DNA of 64,000 bases. Source: Pseudeuparius sepicola (Eukaryota; Arthropoda; Insecta; Coleoptera; Anthribidae). Position 1 is the first letter of the stretch. Every line of letters begins with the position of its first letter. A program made the position numbers and the translations under genes. The notes under the pieces were generated by a model. It made no database searches and was not told the DNA's origin. It saw only the letters and a program-made list of their open reading frames with translations. Location of the stretch: NCBI GenBank assembly GCA_963920635.1, contig OY987299.1:18403401-18467400 (forward strand), given 5' to 3'. Shown one piece after another: positions 1-11,486 of this stretch.

Positions 1-549
1 GACAAAATGGCACAAATACATAAACTATGGCATAAAATGACAAACCTTCAGATAAAAATACAAAAATTGCAAAAGATTCCCCAAATAGAATAAAATACTT
101 GATTTCCTAAATAGAATAAAATTACTTGACTCTGTATAGCTTTGCTTAATTTCCAGCCCAAGTTTGAATAAGGATGTAATTCAAATTACTCAAAAATTCT
201 GACATAAAAGAGTTCAATTAAACACAGAATTCTGATTTCAACCCCAAAATAATTGACTCTATAAATAGTTTCCCAAATCCCTTTCAACTTTCCAACAAAA
301 GTTACAAGATATTATTTCTGTTTGAATAAACTAAAACTCTGACATCTACAGTAAAATAATATGGTTCAAAATAAATTCCCAAAAATCATAATAATAAAAA
401 TTGCACAATAAATTCAATTTCTTTACAAGTTTTCAAAATAATTCAAAATAAAAAATAAAAAGGCAATTCAGACACAAAGGAATTTAAACAAAAATATCTT
501 ACTTTTTGGGCCAGTGCAAACTTACGGCGGTGCTTAGGAAAATACTTCC
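1..549. other. AT-rich stretch, no gene seen
   Basis: I see no coding pattern, RNA gene or element terminus. The plus strand is A-rich. A phrase of about 20 bp (AAATAGAATAAAA then ACTTGA) occurs twice, near 82-103 and 108-129. This could be intronic or intergenic sequence. Confidence 0.5.
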
Positions 550-1260
550 TTTTTGGTTTTCTTCATTACCAATTGGGTGATGGCCTGCGGCCGGCTGGCC
601 GCAGGGGCGGCCGCCTGCCCTCTTCTTTCGGGCAGGGCTTTCAGCGGCAAATGCCTTCTGGATCGAAACTGCTACCACGACTCGCAGCTCGCCTACTTAT
701 ATACCGAATTTTTCCCAATTTTATCCAGGGGCCTCAACACCTGGGATCACGGCGGCATCGGAATCAAAGGAAACGAACATTGAAAAGCACTTAGGAGGGT
801 ACATGTTTTCGGCATCTCAAAGGAGTACCGCCGGCCGCGGCTTTTTCCAGGCCCACAGTAGATTCACGTATAAGTGTGATATTTTTATAATTTTGCCTGG
901 GGCTCCTACTGGGATATCGTAGAAATATTATGAATTAAAGACTTTTCTGCTTGGGATGCCCGCTGGGCACCATAAAGTGATGGAATGACGGAGCCACGAA
1001 ACTTATCTTTCGAATCGATCTTATTACAACCTCGTCGAAATAAACAGCGCAAAGGAAAAGGGCAGCAGGCATTCAGTCGTTGGTCCTGTGTTTGGGGTCG
1101 CGCGCGCCCGCCATCAATAATTCATGCGAGGCGTCACGGATTATCCCGAGGACACAATGGGAAGATGTCAGTGGCCGAGCTACGCGTAAATCCCTGCTGA
1201 CTTTACTGTTCGATGCGCCATAGACATCCTAAATTACGACAGCGCGCATACGACAGTACC
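550..1260. promoter_or_regulatory. GC-enriched single-copy island, candidate cis-regulatory
   Basis: GC-rich DNA set in AT-rich surroundings, with no counterpart elsewhere in the window and only short overlapping reading frames. It contains a CCATAAA word (970-976), of the type bound by posterior Hox/Cdx factors, and several CG-rich words. Calling it regulatory is inference from composition, apparent single-copy status and lack of coding sense. A decayed gene end is possible. Confidence 0.3.
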
Positions 1261-1347
1261 TAAAAAATATTATAGAATTCCACGGAAGCGTGGAAGGCCA
1301 TCTTTTTCTCTTCTTGTAATAAATATAATTTCGAACTTACTCGATAA

Positions 1348-1365
1348 TAGGTAGGTACCTACCTA
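1348..1365. repeat. 18-bp perfect TAGGTACC-type palindrome
   Basis: TAGGTAGGTACCTACCTA is its own reverse complement. Related TACC/GGTA words recur (for example 7494-7503 and 44518-44534), so this looks like a short-repeat habit of the genome and not a specific site. Confidence 0.5.
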
Positions 1366-1366
1366 A

Positions 1367-1530
1367 TATTAGTAGACAACAAGGATGATATTTTTAAGTT
1401 CAGTTTGTATCGATATTAAAAACTATATTAATATTAATAATATAATAATAAATAATATTATTATTAATAATAATATTAAAACACTCAAAATGAATAGAAA
1501 AGGAATGAGGCCGAATAATACGAACTGAAT
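1367..1530 (+). repeat. Dispersed repeat, left copy (pairs with 3977-4095)
   Basis: Shares a long phrase (ACAAGGATGATATTTTTAA, CAGTTTGTATCGATATTAAA, then GAATGGAAAAGGAAT-like sequence) with 3977-4095 in the same orientation. This copy carries an AT/AAT-rich expansion at about 1425-1482 that the other lacks. The two copies flank the foldback element at 1718-3803. Confidence 0.6.
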
Positions 1531-1717
1531 CAATGTTTGCAACGGAATTCATAGTTTCTCTATTGACTCTATTGGCAACTCGAAAGCAGTCGAAATGTCT
1601 CCGCCACTGGGGATCAACTATTATGAGACAACTGACGGCGAGCCGGGGCGCTGTTGCCGAATGTAGCAAAAACGTCTGTATATTTAAATTTAGACAAATT
1701 TATTAACTCAGACAAAA

Positions 1718-3803
1718 TACAGTGTCCTCCAAAAAGTTCGCACCATAGGAAGGAAATTTTTAATTAATGTTGTATTTTGAAATTTAATTTTGGGGTTACG
1801 TTTTGCTTGAAAAAAGATTTAAAATGACCCACTCAAACGTGGTCATGTGACTTTCGTTATCTGTCAAAAATGATATTTAAAAAATATATCACCAAAAATG
1901 GATTTATTTGTTAAAATATCAAAAAGTTTTACTTGAAAAAGTTGTTTCTTTTTCAATTTTACGTAAGTGTAAATTTGAACGCTCTAATAAAATATTTAGT
2001 TTTTTGTCAATTTTTAATATTTATGAAATTTCAGAAAATTTTAAAAACTTGTAACTTCTTAAAAACTATTTTATATCACTAGCTTTATCATTCTATTACT
2101 AATTACTGATAAGAATAGGTATTTTTCAAAAGAAAATGATATTAACTCTTTAAAATTCTGTTATATTTATTGCAAAGTTGATGTACCGTCTAGCATTTAG
2201 GGTATAAATTTAGTTACATTACATTTTCCAGTTCTAAATTGATGCCAAAATAATAATAAATAAAATTATCATCAAACTATTTTACGTATCTAAGCAAAAT
2301 TCTCGACTTTTATGGAACAAATAATTATTACCTTTATGTTTAATTTCGCATTAATCAATATTGATTAGTAGGCCATGGAGAGAATTGAAGCAATTGTTTT
2401 TATTTGACAGTTTCATTAATAGGTACTCTTGAAACGGAGAATGGTAAAAACAATTGCTTCAATTCTCTTCATGGCTTATACTCCAATTATTTTAAGAAGT
2501 CCTTACTGGGACTGTCAATTGGTAATTCCGATATCCTAAGTTGGCATCAATGCAGCAAAAAATGCAACCGGGTCATAAGTTCAGGTCAGTAAAGAGCCCA
2601 TTTGCACTAATAACACGAAAAGTAACACGAACAAGAACAACACAGATGACGGTAAAACTCACGAATCGTAGAAAACCCGCGAATATTTTCATTACCGAAT
2701 GTTTGAACCAGTTTGAACGATCTGGAAAACCTTCACTGTCACTTTGACACACCGAGCTAAATTTGCCTGAGTCCGCCCATAGACGCTCCCAAAAGCAGCT
2801 GATTATTACAAAATACCAAAATGAAAAGTGTTTCCATGACGTTTGAAATTATTATTAAAATGAGTTGTAGTCATAGTTATTTTTATTTATAGCGGTATAA
2901 TCGTGATTGCAATAGGGTTTTTATTTTATTATGCTCTTTTTTTCGTATCACTTTGGTAACTTTTCACATCATAAATCAATAAGTGACGTCATTAACTGGT
3001 TGAGACACATATAGGTAGCAATAATGTTATACCCATGGTTAACAGAAAATTCCTAGGGATTTTGTGGAGAATGTCATCTGACAAAATCGGGACTTCTTAC
3101 AGTAATCGGGGTATACTCATCAATATCCATTAATGCGAAATGAAACTTAAAGGTCACAATAATAATTTGTTCCATAAAAGTCAAGAATTTTGCTTAGATA
3201 CGTAAAATAGTTTGATGATAATTTAATTTATTATTATTTTGGCATCAATTTAGAACTGGAAATCGTAATGTTATCTCTGGACGCTGGTAATGTAACTAAA
3301 TTTATACCCTAAATGCTAGACGGTACATCAACTTTGCAGCAAACATAACATAATTTCAAAGCGTTAATATAATTTCTTTTGAAAAATACCTATTCTTATC
3401 GGTAATTAAATTAGTAATAAAAAGTTAATATAATGATAAAGCTAGTGATATAAAAAAGTTTTATGAAGTTACAAGTTTCTGAAATTTTCAGAAATTTCAT
3501 AAATACTTAATATTAAAAATTGGCAAAAAACTAAATCTTTTATTAGAGCGTTCCAATTTGGTAAACTTACGTAAAATTGAAAAAGAAACAATTTTTTCAA
3601 GTAAAACTTTTTGATACTCTAACAAATAAACCAATTTTTGGCGATATATTTTTTTAAATGTCATTTTTCACAGATAACGAAAGTCACATGACCACGTTTA
3701 AGTGGGTCATTTTAAATCTCTTTTCAAGCAAAAGGTAACCCCAAAATTAAACATTAATTAAAAATTTCCCCCCTATGGTGCTAACTTTTTGGAGGACACT
3801 GTA
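1718..3803. mobile_element. Foldback element, 2.1 kb, arms of about 650 bp
   Basis: The termini are inverted: TACAGTGTCCTCCAAAAAGT at the left, and its reverse complement with few changes at the right. The inverted arms run about 1718-2366 and 3118-3803 with scattered mismatches and small indels. The 750-bp centre is not repeated and encodes no recognisable transposase. This fits a non-autonomous foldback DNA transposon with TA at its ends. Related arms lie at 23595-24230. Confidence 0.75.
2372..2475. repeat. Near-perfect 31-bp hairpin with 42-nt loop
   Basis: Arms 2372-2402 and 2445-2475 are complementary at 30 of 31 positions. Inside the loop GTTTCA and TGAAAC can pair again. It lies in the centre of the foldback element. 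It could be a nested palindromic element or the source of a small-RNA precursor-like transcript; the sequence does not decide which. Confidence 0.55.
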
Positions 3804-3976
3804 TGTATAAGTAGACAAATTTTTCTTAAGAAATAAATTTTAGAATAGATACACCAACCTTGTTATACTGTGTATTTTCAAAGATCATGATATTCGAGAT
3901 GATATTTGGTATTTTTCAACAAAAGAGTATACTAGGATTCTTTTATTTAGAGAGTTGTTGCAACAATGTCATTTTA

Positions 3977-4095
3977 TATTAGTAGAAAACAAGGATGATA
4001 TTTTTAACTTCAGTTTGTATCGATATTAAAACTTAGCACTCGAAATGAATGGAAAAGGAATATCAGACCGAATAATATGAATTATGAATTGAATC
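3977..4095 (+). repeat. Dispersed repeat, right copy (pairs with 1367-1530)
   Basis: Direct-orientation partner of 1367-1530. It lacks the AT-rich expansion and has diverged moderately. Confidence 0.6.
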
Positions 4096-4331
4096 TGATA
4101 ACTGAATAAGATAAGTATATATCTTCTGTCCTTTGGAGAAAAAATGGTTGGAATATTTCTTTAGGTTATATAGTTAAACTCATCAGCTGGCATCATGATG
4201 TTTCAAAAAATGAACATGGGTGGAGATGTAGGCAAGGAAATGAGGGTTATCCAGGTTATCTAGATTAAATTTAATACAATCGCATTTAAATTATTATAAC
4301 AGCATTTCTTTAATTTAGAAAATGTACCTAT

Positions 4332-4757
4332 TCAACCAATGTAGGTATAGGCATAGGCATAGGCAAAGCCGAAGTCTTCATTGTAGCCTCCGTGCTGTAG
4401 TTTGAATTCACATCTGTCGAATCCCATCAATTTTTTAGCCATTGAAGATGGATCTGCGGGAATTGCTGCAAAGTGAATTTCGCTTTTTCATTCAAAATAG
4501 TCCTTGGTGGCTGTGCACCAGGATTTCACTGACATTATTGACATTAATATACAGTTTTCTAGGCCCCATATTATAAATCCTTTATCTATGTTTCTAGGGT
4601 TTCCCGATACTTTCCTACGGACAACGTTGCCCCTAGCCGAAAATGGCAATGAACTAATAGAAATTGCCAAAAATAATACCAACTGTATATAAATAGGTAC
4701 TGTATGTTTTTGAGTCTGGTATTGCCTTGACAGAGGCCAGCCTCTGTCCCCGGCCAA
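4332..4757 (-). pseudogene. Unrecognised minus-strand frame with one in-frame stop
   Basis: A minus-strand frame opens at 4757 and runs to a TGA at 4488-4490, then continues in the same phase for about 50 codons to a TGA at 4332-4334. The downstream part (with MAKKLMGFDRCEFKLQHGG) has a protein-like mix of residues and ends in an AYAYAY run that reflects a TAGGCA triplication. I do not recognise the family. It may be a decayed element protein or chance. Confidence 0.2.
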
Positions 4758-4779
4758 ACTATTAGCAGAGAACGGACCT

Positions 4780-5060
4780 AGCCAAACTCCATCGGCTCAG
4801 GTAAGATTAATGACTCCTCCGATCTGATTCGATAAACTAATGAACTATTGTGTTTAAAATAACTTACTCGCTCCGAAGCTACACGGACAAATCTGACTAC
4901 AATGGTCCGGCTATTATGCCTGAATATCAAGTGTGCGTCCCTTCTTTCGTGGACCGGCCCCACGAGCAACGGAGAAACGAGAAAATATTGTTGTGGCATT
5001 TGTGCGTCCGTGTGCCGCGGCCCGGTGCGTGCCTTATTAGTATTCCGGTGTGATTAATCG
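4780..5060. promoter_or_regulatory. GC-enriched single-copy island
   Basis: Non-repetitive and GC-richer than its flanks, without a credible reading frame. It is of the same kind as the island at 550-1260. A regulatory role is inference. Confidence 0.22.
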
Positions 5061-5454
5061 GCGTAAAATGTGGAAATTTATATTAATTGCTTTCTATTAT
5101 TAGGGGACCAACGAATGGGGTGTGCTGTGTGGACGCAGAAAGGGAATTCTAAGAAGGCGGAAAACTATACGGCCACATTAGGTAAATTGGTATTTTGAAA
5201 TACAATATACAGGAATTTATATGGCTTTATTAATGACACGAGATGAAAATGGGCGCCTAAAATGATCCCTAACAAATTATTTTTTTTTACTAAAACCATT
5301 AAATTAGATGTGTCCGTTGTTACCAAAATGTATCAAATTGCTTTAGTTGGATGTTTCTCCTTTGCCCTTTTTGTCATCTAATAACTTGTAAAGAATATCA
5401 TGAGGGATGTTTTTGTGCCATACCAGGTCAATAGGATAATCAGTTAAAAAAAAT

Positions 5455-5535
5455 GCACTCCAACCGGGATTCGAACCCTGGACTCCTACACTGTGACTGG
5501 GGCCAGTCAACTGATAGTAAGTGGCGGTATAATGT
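5455..5535 (-). repeat. tRNA-like fragment, probable SINE head
   Basis: The minus strand has a perfect pol III B box, GGTTCGAATCC (complement of 5467-5477), inside a T-arm-like stem, and an A-box-like TCAGTTGACTGG about 40 nt upstream. The T stem has a mismatch and no clean acceptor or anticodon stem folds, so this is not a functional tRNA. A tRNA-derived SINE or pseudo-tRNA is likelier. The B box is direct evidence; the SINE call is inference. Confidence 0.4.
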
Positions 5536-5679
5536 AGGAGACTCCCCTCTTGATTTATATATGCACAGGTACAAAAAAATCCGTCCTTATTTGTTCATTT
5601 TTGGCCTCACATTGTAGGTTAGAATTTCCAAGTTCGATACTTGCATTTAGTCGCTATAATATGTCGATATTGTGGGTAG

Positions 5680-5980
5680 ATTGTTGCTAGCGGACTGGGG
5701 TTGCGCTACTCGACGAAAAAAATGGCGAATTATTATGGGCTTTAACAGGGGTATTACGTGGTTATAGGTATGTCAGTTTCTGACGTTTTGAATAGTGTGA
5801 ATGTCCTATATTTTAAATATCCAGCTTTATTACCATTTCCGTCTTTTTTACGGTCACGAATTTCCTTTGCGTTCGTTCAATATGTCGCAGTTTTGTCATA
5901 TTAACAGAGCGCTTTTATATACTTAGGTAGATTGGTCTGTGATAACATGAAATTTCCATGCTCATGAAGAAAATCGTATC
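5680..5980 (+). repeat. Dispersed repeat, copy inverted at 12740-13021
   Basis: Matches the reverse complement of 12740-13021 over most of its length. Shared landmarks are the ACTGGGGT-GCGCTAC phrase, CGAAAAAAATGGCGA, AGCTTTATTACCATTTCC and ACATGAAATTTCCATG. Divergence is moderate, with indels. No terminus or coding sequence is recognised; it is probably an old transposon. Confidence 0.6.
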
Positions 5981-6469
5981 AAAAACAGAATGTATAGGCA
6001 CCTTGATGACACCTTGGTGTATATGTGGTTGCCTAGCTCACAATAAAAGAATCAAATTTCGGTTTAAAAATAAAAGGTAGCCATAATTTTGTCGAATAAA
6101 CTTCACCGTTGACGTCACAGCACCTGCGCGCGGACTAAGAGTTATATGTGTATTGCGGTCCTGATGGAAGCTCTCCTATAAGTAGGTACTTTTGTAGAGG
6201 AGCTAAGTCTAGACAATTCCGTCTTTTATACAAATGTAATAAATCCCTTTCTAATATTTTAAAAAAATAGAGAAAATAAGCGGTTAATATCGATCAGTAG
6301 GGTAATTGAAAATTATATTAACTTTAATGTTTTTAAAAACTAATATTTTCGAATGTATAGAAGTAGAAGCAAAATATTTCAAAATTTTGCAGGTATTCTG
6401 ATCACCAGACCATGTAAAATAAAATGCTGCGAGTAATATCATATCGATCAAGCGGGTAATATAATAGCC

Positions 6470-6590
6470 TTGTTCCAACAATAGTTCTGGACCAGTTCTA
6501 GCTAATCAGAATGCAGGAAAGTAATAATTCTAGAACTGTTTTCAATCAATTAGATTGCTAAGAACCAGTTCAGAACTGTTGTTGGAACAA
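6470..6590. mobile_element. 121-bp MITE
   Basis: Imperfect TIRs begin TTGTTCCAACAA and extend about 40 bp inward (CAGTTCTGAACTGGTTCT type), leaving a short centre. It is non-coding. I see no convincing target-site duplication, so the superfamily is left open. Confidence 0.6.
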
Positions 6591-6899
6591 ACCCAATATG
6601 GATCGATCTGATCGACATTACCGCAAAGCCTACTAATAAGAATGGAATCGCCGAACTAAACATGGATGTTACTTATACATTATAAACGATATCTACTAAC
6701 GGTATCTTACGGCCTTAAACAATGTAAATATCAATGAGATCGAGAATACCACAAGTGTGATATTCCCCCACGTTCCTCTAGGTCTATACTCCAGCGACTC
6801 CAGTCTGAATAAAATAGAAAGTAGGTCAGTCTTGCGCAATGCGGCATTTGGATCCATGATCAAAAACAGAGTTGCCAAACGTGGCATATAAAGCTTTCT

Positions 6900-7240
6900 T
6901 TCCACGTCGAAATATAATCCATAACCCGCGATTTCTGATCACTTGCCTCGTTGATATGGCAACCTCGAATTCCAGGTTCTCCTTCTGTCAGCTCTAGCGC
7001 CTCTGATTGGTTTAAAGGTCGAGCGCGCCAAATATCTATTTTTAAAGGGTCCGCAATCCATGGGCGCATCACGTCGCGAATACCTTCTCCCGTGCATACT
7101 GAAAACCGCGGTTTTGCATTACGGCAGGGGGCGAGTGCTGTAGATTGTGCCACCTTATTTCGGAGTGTTTATTGTAATAATTATACGTTAAAAATGCAGG
7201 AAACACCTTCATTTAGGCCATTTAGGGAATTTTAAACAAT
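6900..7240. promoter_or_regulatory. GC-enriched single-copy island
   Basis: Non-repetitive, with CG-containing words (GAGCGCGCC, CACGTCGCG, the palindrome AACCGCGGTT). Open frames exist on both strands but overlap as mutual shadows, with no recognisable protein. Candidate regulatory DNA by composition only. Confidence 0.22.
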
Positions 7241-8739
7241 ATGGGGACGCCCATGGTGGCTTTCATAGAAATAATCGGCGAATTCTATACTGCGCATGAC
7301 TGGTATTCACAAAAGAACGGCACGAAGAAGGGCACTGAAAATGTTAACAGTATTGACGGGAGATCATTTAAGCTATAGCCATAGCCCGCTTGAGATCGGT
7401 TTTATCTGCTATCTCATTATATCTTAATATACCTAATAAAATTACCCTCAGTTATTTAATTAGTTTTATTTTTAGTTTTGTTTAATTATGGTAGGTACCT
7501 GACCTACGTTTCAAAAAGCAGACGAGTCCATAATGTGGCCCACCAGCCAAACTGCAATTCATTACAAGTAAATTATTGCATCATTTGGGTATCGAAGGAA
7601 AATTAATGCAGAATTAATTGAATTTCAGTCCGTGTCGTGTTACAATATATCGGCTGTCAGTAATTACTGAAATTAATAAATAAGCCCGGTTAGTAAAAAG
7701 TCATCGTTCGGCTGCATTATCATACTGCCATAATTACAGTAAGTTATTCTAATTGAGTTTGCATTTTCTACATTTAATGTAATGATGTACCCAATTACAA
7801 AATGCTTACGTTACAAATTTATTATTTTGTTTATAATATAAATAAATGTCGTGTATTTTTATCTGCAGGTTGTCCTACGTTGTAATAACGACCAACTGTC
7901 AGATATTGGAACCAGTAATGTCTAAGTTATGAATCGTGATTTTTTAAAACCAAATTCTATTAGATTTCGAAGTACCTATACGTATCGACCGATGTGGTCA
8001 GGCGAGTTCATCCATCAATATACCCAGTCAGACCATCAATAACATTAATAGTCCGGTCTTGTGAATTTAAAATGGATGTTATGTATGAACAATGAATCCT
8101 ATTATTGACCTGGCTTTGGGTTTTCGAAAAAATAGTCCGCCACATTGTCGGACAATTAATTATCTGAGTGTAATCTGAAATTGAAAAGATACGGACTATT
8201 AATAGAGGTCGGTATTATTAAGTTTTCGAAGAAGCGACCTTTTGTTCGCTTATGAAAATAATGCGCCGAAGGCGTTAGGGAAGTATGTAATTGTAAATGT
8301 TAATAACCACAATGAATAAGACCTTTGTTATTGTCATGTCTATGCATAGGTAGGTATATATTTTTTATAACAGAAATTGATTATTAGTTTGATCAGTCAC
8401 TAAACATTATGATGAATTCGCAATTAATAGTTACTTATAGCATTGATTAAGGTATTCGAATTAATTATTCAATGGTTATAGAAAACATGTGCAATATATC
8501 ATACTGCAACAAGTTTTATCATAGACAAAAATACATGTATAGACTGCCAGAAGCATTTTTGAAATTTTTGCTACGCACAGCAAGTATTTTGCATTAAATT
8601 TTATATAAAAACTAATAATCAAATTAAAATATCTATACCTCAACATATAGTATCGAGTCGGGAGTCCTAATAATCATTGTAAAACATTACAATTTATTTA
8701 TGTTTCTATTTATTTATCAAAAAACTTTTTTCAACCTAG
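7241..8739. other. AT-rich intergenic stretch, nothing recognised
   Basis: Homeobox-type ATTA words are frequent, as expected for the base composition. I see no coding frame, inverted termini or RNA gene. Confidence 0.45.
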
Positions 8740-9793
8740 AGTACTCGAAGAGCTCTGTATATGTTGAGTTATAATTTTTTAAATAGTCTCCATGCCATAC
8801 TGTTATTAAAAGAAAACCCCCAAAAATCTTAAAACCATACTAGATATTTTTTTAAAAATAAAATTGATAGCGACATCAAATTGGCTATAATTCAAAAGCC
8901 TTGGTACAAAATTTCAATACTCTAAGTTACCAAATGGGGCAAAAATTCGAACAAACAATTGGATTTTCCGGAGCACTCTGTATAAACCACCGTGCATATT
9001 TTGGTGATCTTTTTCGATAGTCAATTAAGCTTTGCCTAAGGTATTATTTTACATAGAATAGCCAGTAATTTTACTAGAAAATCATTTATTAAAAAAAGTA
9101 TTTAAAGAAACAAATCGGAGTTTTACATTGGGCGCTAGGTGCCTAGGTAACTGTCTAATATGTATACGATATCGTTTTTGTTTTCATGGGGCATTCCTGA
9201 CACGTCTGATTTGATTGATATGCTTCAATTTGTTGAATAAAGCAGAATTAATTAAGGAATGGATGATGGTGCCTCCAATTGTATGGAACTGTTAAAATGG
9301 CATATATTTTTCCAATGGAAACTAATAGAATACAGTGAAATCCCATATTTTTTATTTAGATATATTTTTATAATCAATGATTTTATCATCAAATATTATG
9401 TTTTTACAAAACACCCTGTATAAGATAGGCTAGCTATAATATGTAAAATAATACCTTGGGAAAGGCTTAATTGATTCACGAAAAAACATCACTAAAATAT
9501 GCCCTGTGGTTTATACAAGGTACTTACTCCGGAAAACCAATTTTTTTAGAACTTTGGCCCCATTTGGTGAACACCCTGTACCCTGTATAACTTAGACTAT
9601 ATAAATTTTGTACAAAGTCTTTTGAACTATACGGCTAATTCGATGACAGTATCCATTTTATTCTTTAAAAAATGCCTAATACCTATGGTTTTGAATTTTG
9701 CAGGAGTCTTCTTTTAATAACAGTTAACAGTAGGCCATGGAATAGAACTATTGCAAAAAATTATAAACCAACATGTAGAGCTCTTCGAGTACT
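8740..9793. mobile_element. Foldback element, 1.05 kb
   Basis: It begins AGTACTCGAAGAGCTCT, and its right end is the reverse complement. The arms run about 8740-9063 and 9437-9793 with moderate divergence, around an unrelated centre of about 370 bp. CACCCTGTA and CTCTGTATA words occur within the arms, linking it to the ACAGGGTG-type elements elsewhere. No transposase is encoded. Confidence 0.7.
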
Positions 9794-10061
9794 ATAGGTC
9801 GAAATTTTTTTTGAAAATCGGCGCTCTTTTGAAAAATACTGAATTGTCTCGACTCAAAGTGAATCACACTGTTTCACTCCTTCATCATTCTTTATTCTAT
9901 TCATCATTTTTTCTTATACTCACTTTATCCGCAAACGTTTCGTTTCCGAGATATAAGATGTGAAAACGCATGAAGTTTGGACGCTCTGTATTGTAATATA
10001 AACGGCTGGAACAAACATATCAACATATGACATATACATACATATCTTTCATGGTGGAAAC

Positions 10062-10245
10062 GTTGACTGACATATTATTAAAGACTGCTCACGGCTGTCA
10101 CGTTTAACAATTTTTTTGTTCACCATGCGCTTTCTGGAGGTATAATTCGATGCAAAATACATTGTTAGCCATCAGCGCCTTCTGTTTTCCAGGACATGAA
10201 ATGAAGCTCTAGTCGTCAGAAATCTTTATAAATAAGTCAGTCGAC
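10062..10245 (+). mobile_element. MITE family M9, copy 1 (9-bp TSD)
   Basis: A 184-bp element with TIRs GTTGACTGAC...GTCAGTCGAC. It is flanked by GGTGGAAAC (10053-10061) and GGTGGAAGC (10246-10254), a 9-bp target duplication with one mismatch. Nine-bp duplications and an A/T-rich inner TIR (ATTATTAAAGACT) suggest a Mutator-like origin. That superfamily call is inference. Confidence 0.75.
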
Positions 10246-10400
10246 GGTGGAAGCACAATATGGTGAGCCTATGCGCATAATATCAACAAATTTCCTCCAA
10301 GCTGACGTCACGTGTACGAGAAGTGGATATATTGTCATCAAGTACCTGCATAGCGTCAGCTTGGGAGCAACAAATTAACGGACTCACAACAAATTAACGG

Positions 10401-10800
10401 ACAAAAGTTCTAACTATAAATCAGACGCGAAAAAAGGATCACGCACGATTTGGCCCCACCACATCCAGGTGACATGCAGGTGACATCCGTGACATCCGAT
10501 TAGAAATACAACAAAAATAAATACAACAACAGAAATACCAAACTCTTTCCCGCAAGGTGACTGACGATACTGACGTCACATTGGCCAAATGCGCAAACTG
10601 ACAAAAGTTCTAACTATAAATCAGACGCGAAAAAAGGATCACGCACGATTTGGCCCCACCACATCCAGGTGACATGCAGGTGACATCCGTGACATCCGAT
10701 TAGAAATACAACAAATATAAATACAACAACAGAAATACCAAACTCTTTCCCGCAAGGTGACTGACGATACTGACGTCACATTGGCCAAATGCGCAAACTG
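10401..10800 (+). repeat. Two exact tandem units of 200 bp
   Basis: 10401-10600 and 10601-10800 differ at one position that I can see (A versus T in the ACAACAAAAATAA stretch). Each unit carries a CRE-like TGACGTCA and two CAGGTG E-box words. Such near-identity means a very recent duplication, gene conversion or an assembly artefact. Confidence 0.85.
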
Positions 10801-11263
10801 AACCAAAATTAGCACGCATCGTAGCACACCATATAATTTTTCCACCATGATACCCACCATCCTGGGTGTTCCATTACAAAAACATAAGTTTGATTTGTAC
10901 CGCTTTTACGCTATCAATTTAAACAAGACCATAGAAACGCCCACCAAAAATCCTAAAAATTTTATCTCTACAATTTTTTTCCTTAGCTCGAAAAATAAAA
11001 GAGGTAAGGAGGGCAAAATGTTTTGCAGATCGTCCTGTACATTCCCATACATAAGTAGAGCGTAAAGTAGTAGTTTTGGCACCCGCAAAATGGGGGCCTA
11101 AAAAACATTCAGGTCGCCAAAAAAATTATAATTTGGAATTCTATTTTGAGTGGAGACCTAAACCGAAACCAATTATTGTGTGCTTGTCGGATGAATATAC
11201 CTTATAAAGAAACGAAACCATGGAGTTTTATGCCAAAACGTTATGTATTTTAGAATATTTCTT
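10801..11263. other. Stretch with no recognised gene
   Basis: Mixed AT-rich sequence between the 200-bp duplication and the purine tract. I see no element ends and no credible coding frame. Confidence 0.4.
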
Positions 11264-11486
11264 CTCAATTGAGAAGAAGAACAAGAAGAAGAAAAAGAAG
11301 AAAAAGAAGAAAAGGGAGAAAAAGAAGAAAAAGAAGAAAAAGAAGAAAAAGAAGAAAAAGGAGAAAAAGAAGAAAAAGGAGAAAAAGAAGAAAAAGAAGA
11401 AAAAGAAGAAAAAGAAGAAAAAAGAGAAAAAGAAGAAAAAGAAGAAAAAGAAGAAAAAGAAGAAAAGAAGAAAAAACTCAATTGAG
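11264..11486 (+). repeat. GAA/GAAAAA purine tract bracketed by CTCAATTGAG
   Basis: 11271-11476 is almost uninterrupted purine on the plus strand, built of GAAGAAAAA-type units. The 10-bp palindrome CTCAATTGAG stands at each edge (11264-11273 and 11477-11486). Lys/Arg-rich and Ser/Phe-rich frames over it are translation artefacts of the repeat. A mirror-like purine run of this length can form triplex DNA. Confidence 0.85.

Noticed and set aside
5455..5535. A functional tRNA gene
   Set aside because: Only the B box is good. The T stem has a mismatch and no acceptor or anticodon arm folds cleanly.
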